From: CAYZXK01 sp964482395
Lineage (GTDB): Bacteria > Planctomycetota > Phycisphaerae > UBA1845 > Fen-1342
Assembly (NCBI GenBank): GCA_964482395.1
Contig: CAYZXK010000152.1
Span: 1 to 30,559 of the forward strand
DNA: 30,559 nt
Reading direction: 5' to 3'
Shown here in pieces: positions 24,333-30,559 of this stretch (position 1 is the first letter of the stretch; each line of letters starts with the position of its first letter). The notes under the pieces were generated by a model. It made no database searches, was not told where the DNA came from, and saw nothing but the letters and a program-made list of their open reading frames with translations. Position numbers and translations under genes: made by a program.

Positions 24333-25546
24333 GATCCTTTGACTCCGTAGCGCTGTTCGCAGGTCAGTTCGCCGGCCAGCACCGGCACGGAAATCCTTAC
24401 GAAGACGGTATACAGCAGCAGGCCGAAGGCCCAGATTCCCAGGCACACCATGATTTCGCGCCCCGTCGGCGCATACTCGACTAATTCGCCTAGCTGGGTC
24501 GGGATAAACGCCGGCACGATCAGACCCATGCCCTTCTCGATCCAGATTCCCACGATGGCCGAAACGCAGGCGGTATTCAAGGTCGGCAGGGCCCGGGAGG
24601 CCGGAAGCACCAGAAGGATGGTCGCCAAAGCGTTGCATGCTATCGCGGTCCAGATCCACGGCACCAGGCCATGGCGCCCGTGCAGGCCAAGGTAGAGGTA
24701 TCGCGCCGAAGCCACGTGCGCCGAATCCGTGTAAAACTCGGTAAATGCCTCACAACCCAGCAGAAAAAAGTTGATCAGGATCGCCACCTGCACGATTCGG
24801 CGCAGGGTCAGAAGCGCGTCATCGGTCACCCGGTGGGTGGTGTATTTTCGCACTATCTGAAGCGTGAGGATGATGAAGGCGGGGCCGGCCGCGAAGGCGC
24901 TGGCCAGAAACCGCGGGGCGATAATGGCCGAGTTCCAGAAAGGCCGGCCGCCCAGCCCGACGTACAGGAAAGCCGTCACCGTGTGGATGCTCACCGCCCA
25001 GACGATGGCGATGAATACGAACGGAACATAGAACGTCGGCGACGGCTTGCGCCGACAGTATGCGGAGTACAGCAGATAGCCGCAGATATGCAGATTCAGC
25101 AGCAGATAACCGCACAGCGCGATGACGTCCCAGGTGAGCATGGAAAGCGGGAAGTTGAAGCGTCGCAGCAGATGCAGGGCCCGCTCGGGCCGGCCCAGAT
25201 CAACGGTGACGAACAGCAGGCACATGATGATGACCGCCACCGCCAGCAGCTCGCCGAAGACCACCACGTCATGCAAATGCATGTTCCGGTAAACATAGAC
25301 CGGAATGACCAGCATGGCGGCTGCGGCGGCCAGGCCCACCAGGTATGTGAAGTTCGCGATATACAGGCCCCACGAGACCTGATCGGTCATTCCGGTGGTG
25401 ACCAAACCGTGCACGAGTTGTTGACACCAGGCGTAAAGCCCCAGCAGCGACATCACGGTCAGGGCGGTCATCCATGCGTGGTAGCGCCAGTCGCCGACGA
25501 AGCTGATTCGGCCACACTCCCACAGGAAAGTGAAGTACCGCCTCAC
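24329..25546 (-). CDS. NrfD/PsrC-type quinone-interacting membrane protein
   Basis: A 405-residue, nearly all-hydrophobic protein, starting at GTG 25546, which overlaps the ferredoxin stop as GTGA. It has about ten membrane helices, beginning with one near residue 27 (TALTVMSLLGLYAW) and ending with LGIWAFGLLLYTVFV. NrfD signatures visible are the short loops with Arg-Pro and Gly-Arg-Pro (DLGRPERALHLL, GLGGRPFWNSAI) and charged residues inside helices that could form a quinone site. In related complexes (NrfD, PsrC, QrcD, ActC) this subunit exchanges electrons between menaquinone and an iron-sulfur subunit. Here it lies between the Fe-S protein and the octaheme gene, with no molybdopterin subunit in the unit. 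Confidence 0.92.
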   Translation of the reverse strand: MRRYFTFLWECGRISFVGDWRYHAWMTALTVMSLLGLYAWCQQLVHGLVTTGMTDQVSWGLYIANFTYLVGLAAAAAMLVIPVYVYRNMHLHDVVVFGELLAVAVIIMCLLFVTVDLGRPERALHLLRRFNFPLSMLTWDVIALCGYLLLNLHICGYLLYSAYCRRKPSPTFYVPFVFIAIVWAVSIHTVTAFLYVGLGGRPFWNSAIIAPRFLASAFAAGPAFIILTLQIVRKYTTHRVTDDALLTLRRIVQVAILINFFLLGCEAFTEFYTDSAHVASARYLYLGLHGRHGLVPWIWTAIACNALATILLVLPASRALPTLNTACVSAIVGIWIEKGMGLIVPAFIPTQLGELVEYAPTGREIMVCLGIWAFGLLLYTVFVRISVPVLAGELTCEQRYGVKGS

Positions 25547-26568
25547 AGCTCAGCTCCCGGCTGGGAGGTGGAGATCGGCTCGCGATAGCGGCTGCCGCGT
25601 TCGTCGAAGTAATAGAAGAACCGCGGCAGCGTCCCGACCTCCTCCTTGAAAACATATACCCGCTTGTGCCGGAGAATATAGGCGACCTCGCTATCCGGAT
25701 CGAGCACGTTGCCGAACTTGCGCGATCCGGTGGGACACGCCTCGACGCAGGCCGGCATGCGCCCGCGGCGCACGCGATGAAGGCAATAGGTACACTTTTC
25801 CATCACCCCTTTAGCCCGGGGCCGGTTCGACAGATAGCTCATGTTGACATTGAGCTGGTCAGCCGGGACCTGGGGCGCCGCGAAGTTGAACCGGCGGGCC
25901 CAGTAGGGACAAGCGGCCTCGCAGTAGCGGCAGCCGATGCACCAGTCATAGTCGATTACCGTGATGCCATCCGGCTCCTGCCAGGTCGCCCCCACCGGAC
26001 AGACTTTCACGCAAGGCGGCTTCTTACACTGATGGCATTGGACCGGCATGTAGTAACTGTCGTGCTCGGGCACCATGGGCGGGTTGTAGTGATGGTCCGA
26101 AGTTTCTACGTCGATGCTCCCCTTCTGCATCTTCAGCACGCGTATGTACTGAATCTCCGGCGCCCGCGACGAGTTGTTTTCCTTCATGCAGGCGAAGACG
26201 CAACGCCGACATCCGATGCAACGGCTGATATTCAGCGCGTAGACATACTCCACCCCCACCAGGGGCGGCGGATCGTCGATCTCCGCATCAACCTGGTAGC
26301 GCGCCTTGACTTCACGCGCGATCCGCTCCAGGACGGCCTGCTTTTCCGGCGGCGTCATTTCCTTGTAGTGGCTCTGGAAGAACTGCTCCAGGGTGGGCCA
26401 GTCGGCGGGAGCAAGGGCCCGCAGGGGCGAGAGAGCTCCGGCCAGCCCCGTCGCACCGGCGACTGCCGCCGCCCCTTTGCGGAGGAAGCCCCGCCGGCTG
26501 AGCCCCGTCCCCCGGGAGCCCCGCGGGCCGCCCGGCCTCTTGCCCGATCCGATTGGCGAGCTACTCAC
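25543..26568 (-). CDS. Tat-exported ferredoxin-like protein with four [4Fe-4S] sites
   Basis: A 341-residue electron-transfer subunit of the DmsB/NrfC/PsrB type. GTG 26568 is chosen: GAGGGAG lies 4 bases upstream and the codon overlaps the stop of the tetraheme gene as GTGA. A frame extending to 26745 is inside that gene. A Tat signal SRRGFLRK (24-31) precedes a hydrophobic Ala/Gly stretch (33-53). Four Cys groups can bind clusters: C117/120/123/127, C178/181/186/190, C210/213/216/220 and C259/262/274/278, 16 cysteines in all. It has a long helical segment (60-95) between the signal and first cluster. It should sit on the outer face of the membrane, bridging the NrfD subunit and the cytochromes. 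Confidence 0.93.
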   Translation of the reverse strand: MSSSPIGSGKRPGGPRGSRGTGLSRRGFLRKGAAAVAGATGLAGALSPLRALAPADWPTLEQFFQSHYKEMTPPEKQAVLERIAREVKARYQVDAEIDDPPPLVGVEYVYALNISRCIGCRRCVFACMKENNSSRAPEIQYIRVLKMQKGSIDVETSDHHYNPPMVPEHDSYYMPVQCHQCKKPPCVKVCPVGATWQEPDGITVIDYDWCIGCRYCEAACPYWARRFNFAAPQVPADQLNVNMSYLSNRPRAKGVMEKCTYCLHRVRRGRMPACVEACPTGSRKFGNVLDPDSEVAYILRHKRVYVFKEEVGTLPRFFYYFDERGSRYREPISTSQPGAEL

Positions 26569-27278
26569 GGATCTCCCTCGCTCAGCCTCGACCGGTCCAC
26601 ATCCACCGGCCCCGGGCCATAAACCCAAAGCGGACTGCCCACCGCCGGCTCGCTGCGCGGCGATGTCTGATCTCCCATCCGCAGCGTGTTCGGCGGCGGC
26701 GCCGGCACCAGCCCTGGAAATGGCGGCCGATGCGGGTCGTGGCACTCAATGCATTTCCTTCGCTGTTGCGGGCCCTGCCGGGTGTCCCAATACCCGTCGG
26801 TGCGCCCGTGCGAGCCATGCAGCCAGTCGCGGTACACCGGGCCGTGGCACTTGGCGCAAAGCAACTGCGGCTGATCCGGCGGGATCTCCCGCCCCCAGTC
26901 ATCCACGAACGCGTCGCGATTCGTCAAGTGATGGCAGTTGAAGCAGCGCGCGTTGATCCCATGATCCAGCACGATGTCGCGGTGCTGGGTGAGCGAGCGA
27001 GTGGTTTCGGGCGGCGACGCGAACAGCCGATGGCAGTCACTGCACCGATAGGTGAAACCCGCCAGCTCGATCTCGGGTCGCAGCGACGGCCGCCGCACCG
27101 GCGTCGGATCGACCGCCCACGCGGGCACAACGGTGGGCGGCGGCACCGGACTGGCAAACGGACCCAGATCGGCCGCCAGCAATCCGCCCAGCGCCAGCAG
27201 CACCAGCGGCACCACCATGGCCCGCCGACCATCCGATGTGGGTGGCGGCGACTTGAGCCGGCCGTCAAGCTGCTCCAT
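26565..27278 (-). CDS. Membrane-anchored tetraheme c-type cytochrome
   Basis: A 237-residue protein. I prefer ATG 27278, with a GAGG about 9 bases upstream, over a GTG at 27305. Residues 21-38 form one membrane helix (MVVPLVLLALGGLLAADL) that can act as an uncleaved anchor. Four CxxCH sites follow, with Cys at 79, 112, 141 and 176, and several extra His (H82-like neighbours, HGSHG at 154-158, HDPH at 180-183) that could be distal ligands. The last 55 residues are Pro-rich. It is not a clear NapC/NrfH member. As first gene of the four overlapping genes, it is probably the haem relay between the NrfD/Fe-S pair and the octaheme enzyme. Confidence 0.88.
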   Translation of the reverse strand: MEQLDGRLKSPPPTSDGRRAMVVPLVLLALGGLLAADLGPFASPVPPPTVVPAWAVDPTPVRRPSLRPEIELAGFTYRCSDCHRLFASPPETTRSLTQHRDIVLDHGINARCFNCHHLTNRDAFVDDWGREIPPDQPQLLCAKCHGPVYRDWLHGSHGRTDGYWDTRQGPQQRRKCIECHDPHRPPFPGLVPAPPPNTLRMGDQTSPRSEPAVGSPLWVYGPGPVDVDRSRLSEGDP

Positions 27279-27358
27279 CGACCAGATCCTCAGCCGGCGG
27301 CGCACAGCGACGGAGCGGCCTGTTCACCCTGCCAACGCTCGCCGCGCCCGGCCAGCAG

Positions 27359-27364
27359 TCTATA
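27359..27364 (-). promoter_or_regulatory. Possible internal promoter (extended -10) before the tetraheme gene
   Basis: On the minus strand TGGTATAGA contains an extended -10 element with TATAGA at 27364-27359. A start near 27352 would give a 74-base leader. No good -35 is visible, which is tolerated with an extended -10. It would let the four cytochrome genes be expressed apart from the two genes upstream. Confidence 0.35.
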
Positions 27365-27387
27365 CCAAGAGTTCCGGCCGACAATCC

Positions 27388-28644
27388 TCAATCCGGTCCG
27401 ACCGCAATCGGTTCGTCATACTGCAATAACCGCCGCTCGCCCTGCAAACTCCGCAAACGGGTTAGGTCCTGAGTGACTTCCAGTGTCCCCAAGTAGCCGC
27501 CGGAGCTGTTTCGGACCGCGAAATACCGAATATGCACAAACTTCCCGCGGAAGTTGATCCAGAACTCGGCTACATTCTGCCGGCCGGAGCGGAAATCGGC
27601 CAGGATCTGCTCTACGACATGCACGCTGGCCGGCGGATGACAGTGCTGAACCTTGCGGCCAATGATCGCCCGGCTGCGACTAAAGACGCGATCCGGCCCC
27701 TCCGAAAAGAAGCGCACCCGGTCATCGGCGTCCACAAAAGTCACGTCCACTGGCAAGGTCGAGAACAGACCGATCAACTGCTCGCGGTCCAGGCTGCCGC
27801 TGGGAAATTGGACGGCCTGCCCGGGCCCCAGCTCGGCCAAGTCTGTCGGCTGGACCGCGGCGGGAGGCTGATAGCCCGTCCGCGGCTCAACCAGGCACCA
27901 ACCGTACTGCGGCGATTGCTGCCAGATTTCGCCCCATTCTTCCTCCGTGAGCGTCTGGAGCGACATCGGCAGGAGAATGTGCTCTTCCTTGTCAATCATG
28001 CCCAAGACCGCCTGGGCGACCGGCTCGCCGATCCGGTCGACGATCTCGGCCAGCTCGCCGGCGGTCGCGTCCCTTTTACTCAGGGCCTGATGCAACGACC
28101 TCAGCAGCCCTCGCACTTCATCGTCCTTAGCCCACATCACCTTCGACGGGCCGGTGATGCCGTGCCGCTCCAGGCAGGAGAACAGCAGATTCTCCTTCCG
28201 CTGGTAATGCTTATCCACGTCCATCAGGTCGTTGACCGCCTGCTGCCAGCGGGCCAGAACCGGCCCCGCCTGGCCGGCCGGCGGCAAGCGTCTAATCTCC
28301 GTCATGGCCTGCCGCAGAGATGCCACCGCTTCACGCAGGGCCGCGTTCTCACGCCGGAAAGTGTCCACCGGATGCCCCGGCGGGACAGCGTGCTCCTGCG
28401 GCTTGCTCAGCAGGTCCTGGACCACGGCGGCGTGCAAATCGCACATCGACTTGATCTGCTCCACCGGGACTCCGCCGGCGATCAGCTCCTGCTCCATGGC
28501 CGCGATCTCCGCCGCACTGGCCTGCCCCACCAGCTCGGCGAGTTGCGTTTTCACCTGGGCGGGATCGACGCCCTGGTGCAGTTGCTCGATGATTCGCTTT
28601 AGGGTTTGAATTCGCCGGGCTCGGTTGTCAATCAGTTCGCTCAC
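27388..28644 (-). CDS. DUF438 / hemerythrin / PAS sensor protein
   Basis: A 418-residue cytoplasmic sensor with no signal peptide or membrane helix. GTG 28644 starts three bases after the methyltransferase stop, with GAGG upstream, so translation is probably coupled. Residues about 10-80 are the DUF438 domain. Residues about 120-240 are a hemerythrin-like helical bundle with H146, H161, H185 and H222 and nearby acidic residues, suited to a di-iron site. Residues about 285-400 form a PAS domain with the HCHPPASVHVVEQIL and FWINFRGKFVHIRYFAVR segments typical of this family. There is no kinase, cyclase or DNA-binding output domain. Established knowledge links hemerythrin domains to O2 or NO binding; its location upstream of an HAO-type system suggests sensing or buffering of NO or O2. 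Confidence 0.88.
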   Translation of the reverse strand: MSELIDNRARRIQTLKRIIEQLHQGVDPAQVKTQLAELVGQASAAEIAAMEQELIAGGVPVEQIKSMCDLHAAVVQDLLSKPQEHAVPPGHPVDTFRRENAALREAVASLRQAMTEIRRLPPAGQAGPVLARWQQAVNDLMDVDKHYQRKENLLFSCLERHGITGPSKVMWAKDDEVRGLLRSLHQALSKRDATAGELAEIVDRIGEPVAQAVLGMIDKEEHILLPMSLQTLTEEEWGEIWQQSPQYGWCLVEPRTGYQPPAAVQPTDLAELGPGQAVQFPSGSLDREQLIGLFSTLPVDVTFVDADDRVRFFSEGPDRVFSRSRAIIGRKVQHCHPPASVHVVEQILADFRSGRQNVAEFWINFRGKFVHIRYFAVRNSSGGYLGTLEVTQDLTRLRSLQGERRLLQYDEPIAVGPD

Positions 28645-28647
28645 GGG

Positions 28648-29394
28648 TCATACCTCAGCTACAAGGATCAAGTCCTGACTGGCGGCACGCTGATAAGGGG
28701 CGAGCTGATAGTCGCCGTAACACCTAACGCGACGCGCGCCGGCCTCCCGCGCCACCCGCGCCAAATCCTCGGCCTCCAACCCCAGGAACACCGGCGAGTC
28801 GAAACGCGGCTCGACCGTCTCCGAGTCTATCAGCAGGTCAATGAAATCCACATATCCGCGGTCCCCGCTGCGATGCGTCCCCTTGATGAGGATGTGGTCC
28901 CGGCCGCATACGCGAACGCGTTTGCATTTCTGCCAGACGGTCGGCCCGTCCGGCAAATGCCAGAGGTTCACCACCTGTATCACGCACACCCCGCCTCTAC
29001 GCAAAGCGGCCAACATTTGCTCGACCGCCTGCCGGACCGCAGCCAGGTCCGGCGCCAGGGCCAGCGAGTTGCCCACGCAGATCACCGCGTCGAATCGCTG
29101 CCGGTCGGCGGGCGGTTGATCAAACGCCCGCACCACCCACCGCAGCGACTCCGACTCGCCAAACTCGCGGCGACATCGCTCGATCATGCCCGGGCTGATG
29201 TCCGCGCCCTCGACCTGGCAGCCCCAGGAATGGAACATCGCCGCATGCCGACCGGCGCCGCAGGCCGCGTCGAGCACCCGACCAGCCCCCACTCGCTCGA
29301 AGATCGCCCGATAAAACGGCTCCTCGTTGACCAGCCGTCTGGGCCAGTCAATCAGGGCGTCGTAAAGATCCGCCAGATCGTCGAAGTCGGTCAT
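28648..29394 (-). CDS. Class I SAM-dependent methyltransferase
   Basis: A 248-residue methyltransferase starting at ATG 29394, with AGG about 6 bases upstream. Motif I is LDAACGAGR (41-49), followed by VEGADISPGMIERC (acidic post-I Asp), and motif IV lies in AVICVGNSLALAPD. The C-terminal part is rich in beta strands, as in small-molecule methyltransferases. A TTG at 29511 would add 39 residues containing three CxxC pairs, but that stretch overlaps the divergent promoter region and is not family-like. The target is unknown. It is the first gene of the presumed six-gene unit on this strand, so it may act on a cofactor, quinone or metabolite linked to the cytochrome system, or be an unrelated passenger. 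Confidence 0.85.
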   Translation of the reverse strand: MTDFDDLADLYDALIDWPRRLVNEEPFYRAIFERVGAGRVLDAACGAGRHAAMFHSWGCQVEGADISPGMIERCRREFGESESLRWVVRAFDQPPADRQRFDAVICVGNSLALAPDLAAVRQAVEQMLAALRRGGVCVIQVVNLWHLPDGPTVWQKCKRVRVCGRDHILIKGTHRSGDRGYVDFIDLLIDSETVEPRFDSPVFLGLEAEDLARVAREAGARRVRCYGDYQLAPYQRAASQDLILVAEV

Positions 29395-29462
29395 TGACCT
29401 GCCGCACTCCACGCACCAAACCGCACTGTACCCCTGAAAGCTCCGCGCACAGACGCTGCACC

Positions 29463-29491
29463 TTGTCCGCCGCAAACTGGCCGGACACAAT
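29463..29491 (+). promoter_or_regulatory. Possible promoter of the Crp/Fnr gene
   Basis: TTGTCC (29463-29468) and CACAAT (29486-29491) are spaced 17 bases. The start would be near 29498, putting the FNR-type palindrome downstream of it, where a bound regulator would block transcription. Each hexamer matches 4 of 6 consensus bases. Confidence 0.3.
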
Positions 29492-29520
29492 AAGCATCCG
29501 GCCTGAGCCAAGATATGGCA

Positions 29521-29534
29521 TTGACCTGAATCAA
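29521..29534. promoter_or_regulatory. FNR/DNR-type binding palindrome
   Basis: TTGACCTGAATCAA matches the consensus TTGAT-N4-ATCAA at nine of ten fixed positions. It lies between the divergent methyltransferase and Crp/Fnr genes. Its centre (29527.5) is about 45 bases upstream of a weak -10 (TATTGT, 29492-29487) on the minus strand, near the spacing used for activation by FNR-type proteins. The neighbouring regulator has the E-xx-SR recognition residues that read TTGA. Confidence 0.7.
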
Positions 29535-29565
29535 AGTCGCGATTTTTCGCGGCGTGGCTTACGCG

Positions 29566-30264
29566 ATGGCCTCGGCGGCTGGCGAGATTCTACGTAAGTG
29601 CGGTCTGTTCAAGGGCTTGGATGACTCCTGCCTGGCCCTGATAGACTCCATGGCCCGGGTGGTCCACTTCGAGGCCGGCCAGATCATCCTGCGCCAAGAT
29701 GAACCTTGCCCCGGCTTGTACTGCGTGGGAAGCGGGTTGATTCGGATTTACAAGGTCGCCGCCAGCGGCAAGGACCACGTCCTGCATTTCGCCCACCCCG
29801 GCAGCAGCTTCGCCGAGGTGGCCGCGATCGGGCAATTCCCCAGTCCGGCCCATGCCCAGGCGGTGGAGGCCTCAGTTTGTGCTTTTGTCCCCGCCGACCG
29901 GTTTCGCCGCCTGCTGGAAAGCGACCACCGGCTCTGCCTCCAGCTCATGGCGGGCCTCACCGCCTGGGTGCGCCAGCTTGTCGGCCTGCTGGAGGACATC
30001 GTCCTGCGCGACGCGATCGGCCGGGTGGCCGGCTACCTCCTGCGCACCGCGCCCGGCGGCCAGGCCGCGGCTTTCCGCCTGCCGGTCCTCAAGAAAGACC
30101 TGGCCAGCCACCTCAACCTGACGCGTGAGACCCTCTCCCGCACGCTGCGGCGCCTGGTCGAGGCCAACCTGATCGAGACGCCCGATCAGCAACGGGTCCG
30201 AATCATCGACCACCAGGCTCTACGCGAAGTCGCCGAAGGCCTCCTGCCAGGCGAACTGGCCTGA
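29566..30264 (+). CDS. Crp/Fnr-family transcriptional regulator
   Basis: A 232-residue regulator. ATG 29566 is preferred; a GTG four codons earlier (29554) is possible, and neither has a clear ribosome site. Residues 10-120 are the cyclic-nucleotide-type beta-barrel, and 130-165 the dimer helix. The DNA-binding helix-turn-helix (175-200) reads DLASHLNLTRETLSRTLRRL: E188, S191 and R192 are spaced as Glu209, Ser212 and Arg213 of E. coli FNR, predicting a TTGA half-site. Six cysteines are scattered (12, 22, 48, 53, 105, 124), but the FNR N-terminal four-cysteine pattern is absent, so an oxygen-sensing [4Fe-4S] cluster is unlikely. A DNR/NnrR-like NO sensor or HcpR-like regulator is more plausible. 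A near-perfect FNR-type box lies just upstream. Confidence 0.92.
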   Translation: MASAAGEILRKCGLFKGLDDSCLALIDSMARVVHFEAGQIILRQDEPCPGLYCVGSGLIRIYKVAASGKDHVLHFAHPGSSFAEVAAIGQFPSPAHAQAVEASVCAFVPADRFRRLLESDHRLCLQLMAGLTAWVRQLVGLLEDIVLRDAIGRVAGYLLRTAPGGQAAAFRLPVLKKDLASHLNLTRETLSRTLRRLVEANLIETPDQQRVRIIDHQALREVAEGLLPGELA

Positions 30265-30410
30265 GAACTCGTTCAATCCGCACACCCAGCTTTACGCGGC
30301 CGCCGGTTGGCCACACCCCATGGTGTGCCCCGCCACGAGTGCACGCCGCGCGCGGACGCACGGCCATTTCAATACCGGCCCGGCAGTAAGCGGTCGGAGA
30401 CTTGTACAGG

Positions 30411-30454
30411 AAAAAAAGCCGGTCTGCGGAGGGCAGTGCTCGCCGCAGACCGGC
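30411..30454 (-). terminator. Rho-independent terminator on the minus strand
   Basis: GCCGGTCTGCGG (30418-30429) and CCGCAGACCGGC (30443-30454) form a perfect 12-bp stem with a 13-base loop. On the minus strand it is followed directly by a run of seven T (complement of 30411-30417). It ends a transcript entering from the right edge. The plus strand has no T run after it. Confidence 0.85.
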
Positions 30455-30491
30455 CGGTCTGCTCTACGTCTATTATCCTGATACGGTCACC

Positions 30492-30520
30492 CCGGGCCGG
30501 ACCTTCTGCATCCGGCCCGG
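30492..30520 (-). terminator. Second hairpin upstream of the minus-strand terminator
   Basis: CCGGGCCGGA (30492-30501) and TCCGGCCCGG (30511-30520) form a perfect 10-bp stem with a 9-base loop. It precedes the terminator at 30411-30454 in the minus-strand transcript and lacks a T tract. It may stabilise the 3' end or be a separate regulatory element. Confidence 0.45.
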
Positions 30521-30527
30521 AGCCCCG

Positions 30528-30559
30528 TCAAGTGCCCTTTAGCTCGTCAGGCACTGCAC
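30528..30559 (-). CDS. Possible C-terminal end of a gene entering from the right
   Basis: In one minus-strand frame the last bases read as nine residues ending PDELKGT and a TGA stop at 30530-30528, just before two hairpins. The position fits the 3' end of a gene, but other frames also end within this stretch, so the reading frame is uncertain. Confidence 0.25.
   Translation of the reverse strand, partial: AVPDELKGT

Larger units (their letters stand above)
30265..30527. other. Intergenic region right of the Crp/Fnr gene
   Basis: No coding frame is credible. CACACC (30313-30318) and GGTGTG (30323-30328) form a 6-bp hairpin with a 4-base loop about 50 bases after the regulator stop, without a T tract. 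The rest contains the two minus-strand hairpins listed separately. Confidence 0.4.

Noticed and set aside
29395..29511. N-terminal extension of the methyltransferase with three CxxC pairs, from a TTG
   Set aside because: It looked like a zinc-ribbon, but it uses a rare start, lacks a ribosome site, is not family-like and covers the divergent promoter region; the ATG at 29394 is better.
1..30559. Selenoprotein gene inside the window that would explain selC
   Set aside because: No gene here shows a homologous reading frame continuing through an in-frame TGA, and no following hairpin suggested a SECIS element.
1..30559. CRISPR array, insertion sequence or integrated element, including at the tRNA
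   Set aside because: No regular repeat-spacer pattern, transposase or integrase was found, and no duplicate of the tRNA 3' end was noticed downstream.

Overview
The window reads as a piece of chromosome from a GC-rich bacterium that respires or detoxifies nitrogen compounds and makes selenoproteins. The best guess is a member of the Planctomycetota or a relative. This rests on the pseudopilin-like (H-X9-DG/DUF1559-type) tail on the anti-sigma protein, the ECF pair, many scattered short operons on both strands and the octaheme HAO-type cytochrome. That assignment is inference. No insertion sequence, integrase, phage gene or CRISPR array was seen.

Layout. 1-2204 (minus) is the 5' part of a large methyltransferase / coiled-coil / CgeB-type glycosyltransferase fusion running off the left edge. 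2549-2644 is a selenocysteine tRNA (anticodon UCA). 2941-4611 is an Asp-rich lipoprotein. 4970-5377 is an Rrf2 regulator behind a long structured leader. 5545-6087 (minus) is a receiver domain with a C-terminal zinc ribbon. 6321-7376 (minus) is a UroD-like protein. 7772-7963 is a tiny exported protein with a His/Asp tail. 8280-9071 is an amidohydrolase. 9223-11610 holds an ECF sigma factor, a membrane anti-sigma-like protein with a pseudopilin-like exterior, and a four-helix membrane protein.

11880-17333 (plus) is a metabolic operon: an isocitrate-dehydrogenase-like enzyme, a fused homoaconitase (Lys4)-like hydratase, an HD protein and an MmgE/PrpD dehydratase. Together these could dehydrate, rehydrate and oxidatively decarboxylate a citrate-like tricarboxylate. 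17386-20529 (minus) is a two-domain PutA for proline catabolism, followed upstream by rpsA (20702-22513, minus) with its own promoter and leader hairpin.

22884-29394 (minus) is the most interesting block. In transcription order it encodes a small-molecule-type methyltransferase, a DUF438/hemerythrin/PAS sensor, then four genes joined by 4-base stop/start overlaps: a membrane-anchored tetraheme cytochrome, a Tat-exported protein with four [4Fe-4S] sites, an NrfD-type quinone-interacting membrane protein and an octaheme hydroxylamine-oxidoreductase-family cytochrome. A divergent Crp/Fnr regulator (29566-30264, plus) faces this block, and a near-perfect FNR-type palindrome lies in the shared intergenic region. 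This looks like a regulated quinone-to-octaheme electron-transfer system for hydroxylamine, NO or nitrite chemistry. The right edge carries two strong hairpins, one a textbook terminator on the minus strand, for a gene entering from the right.
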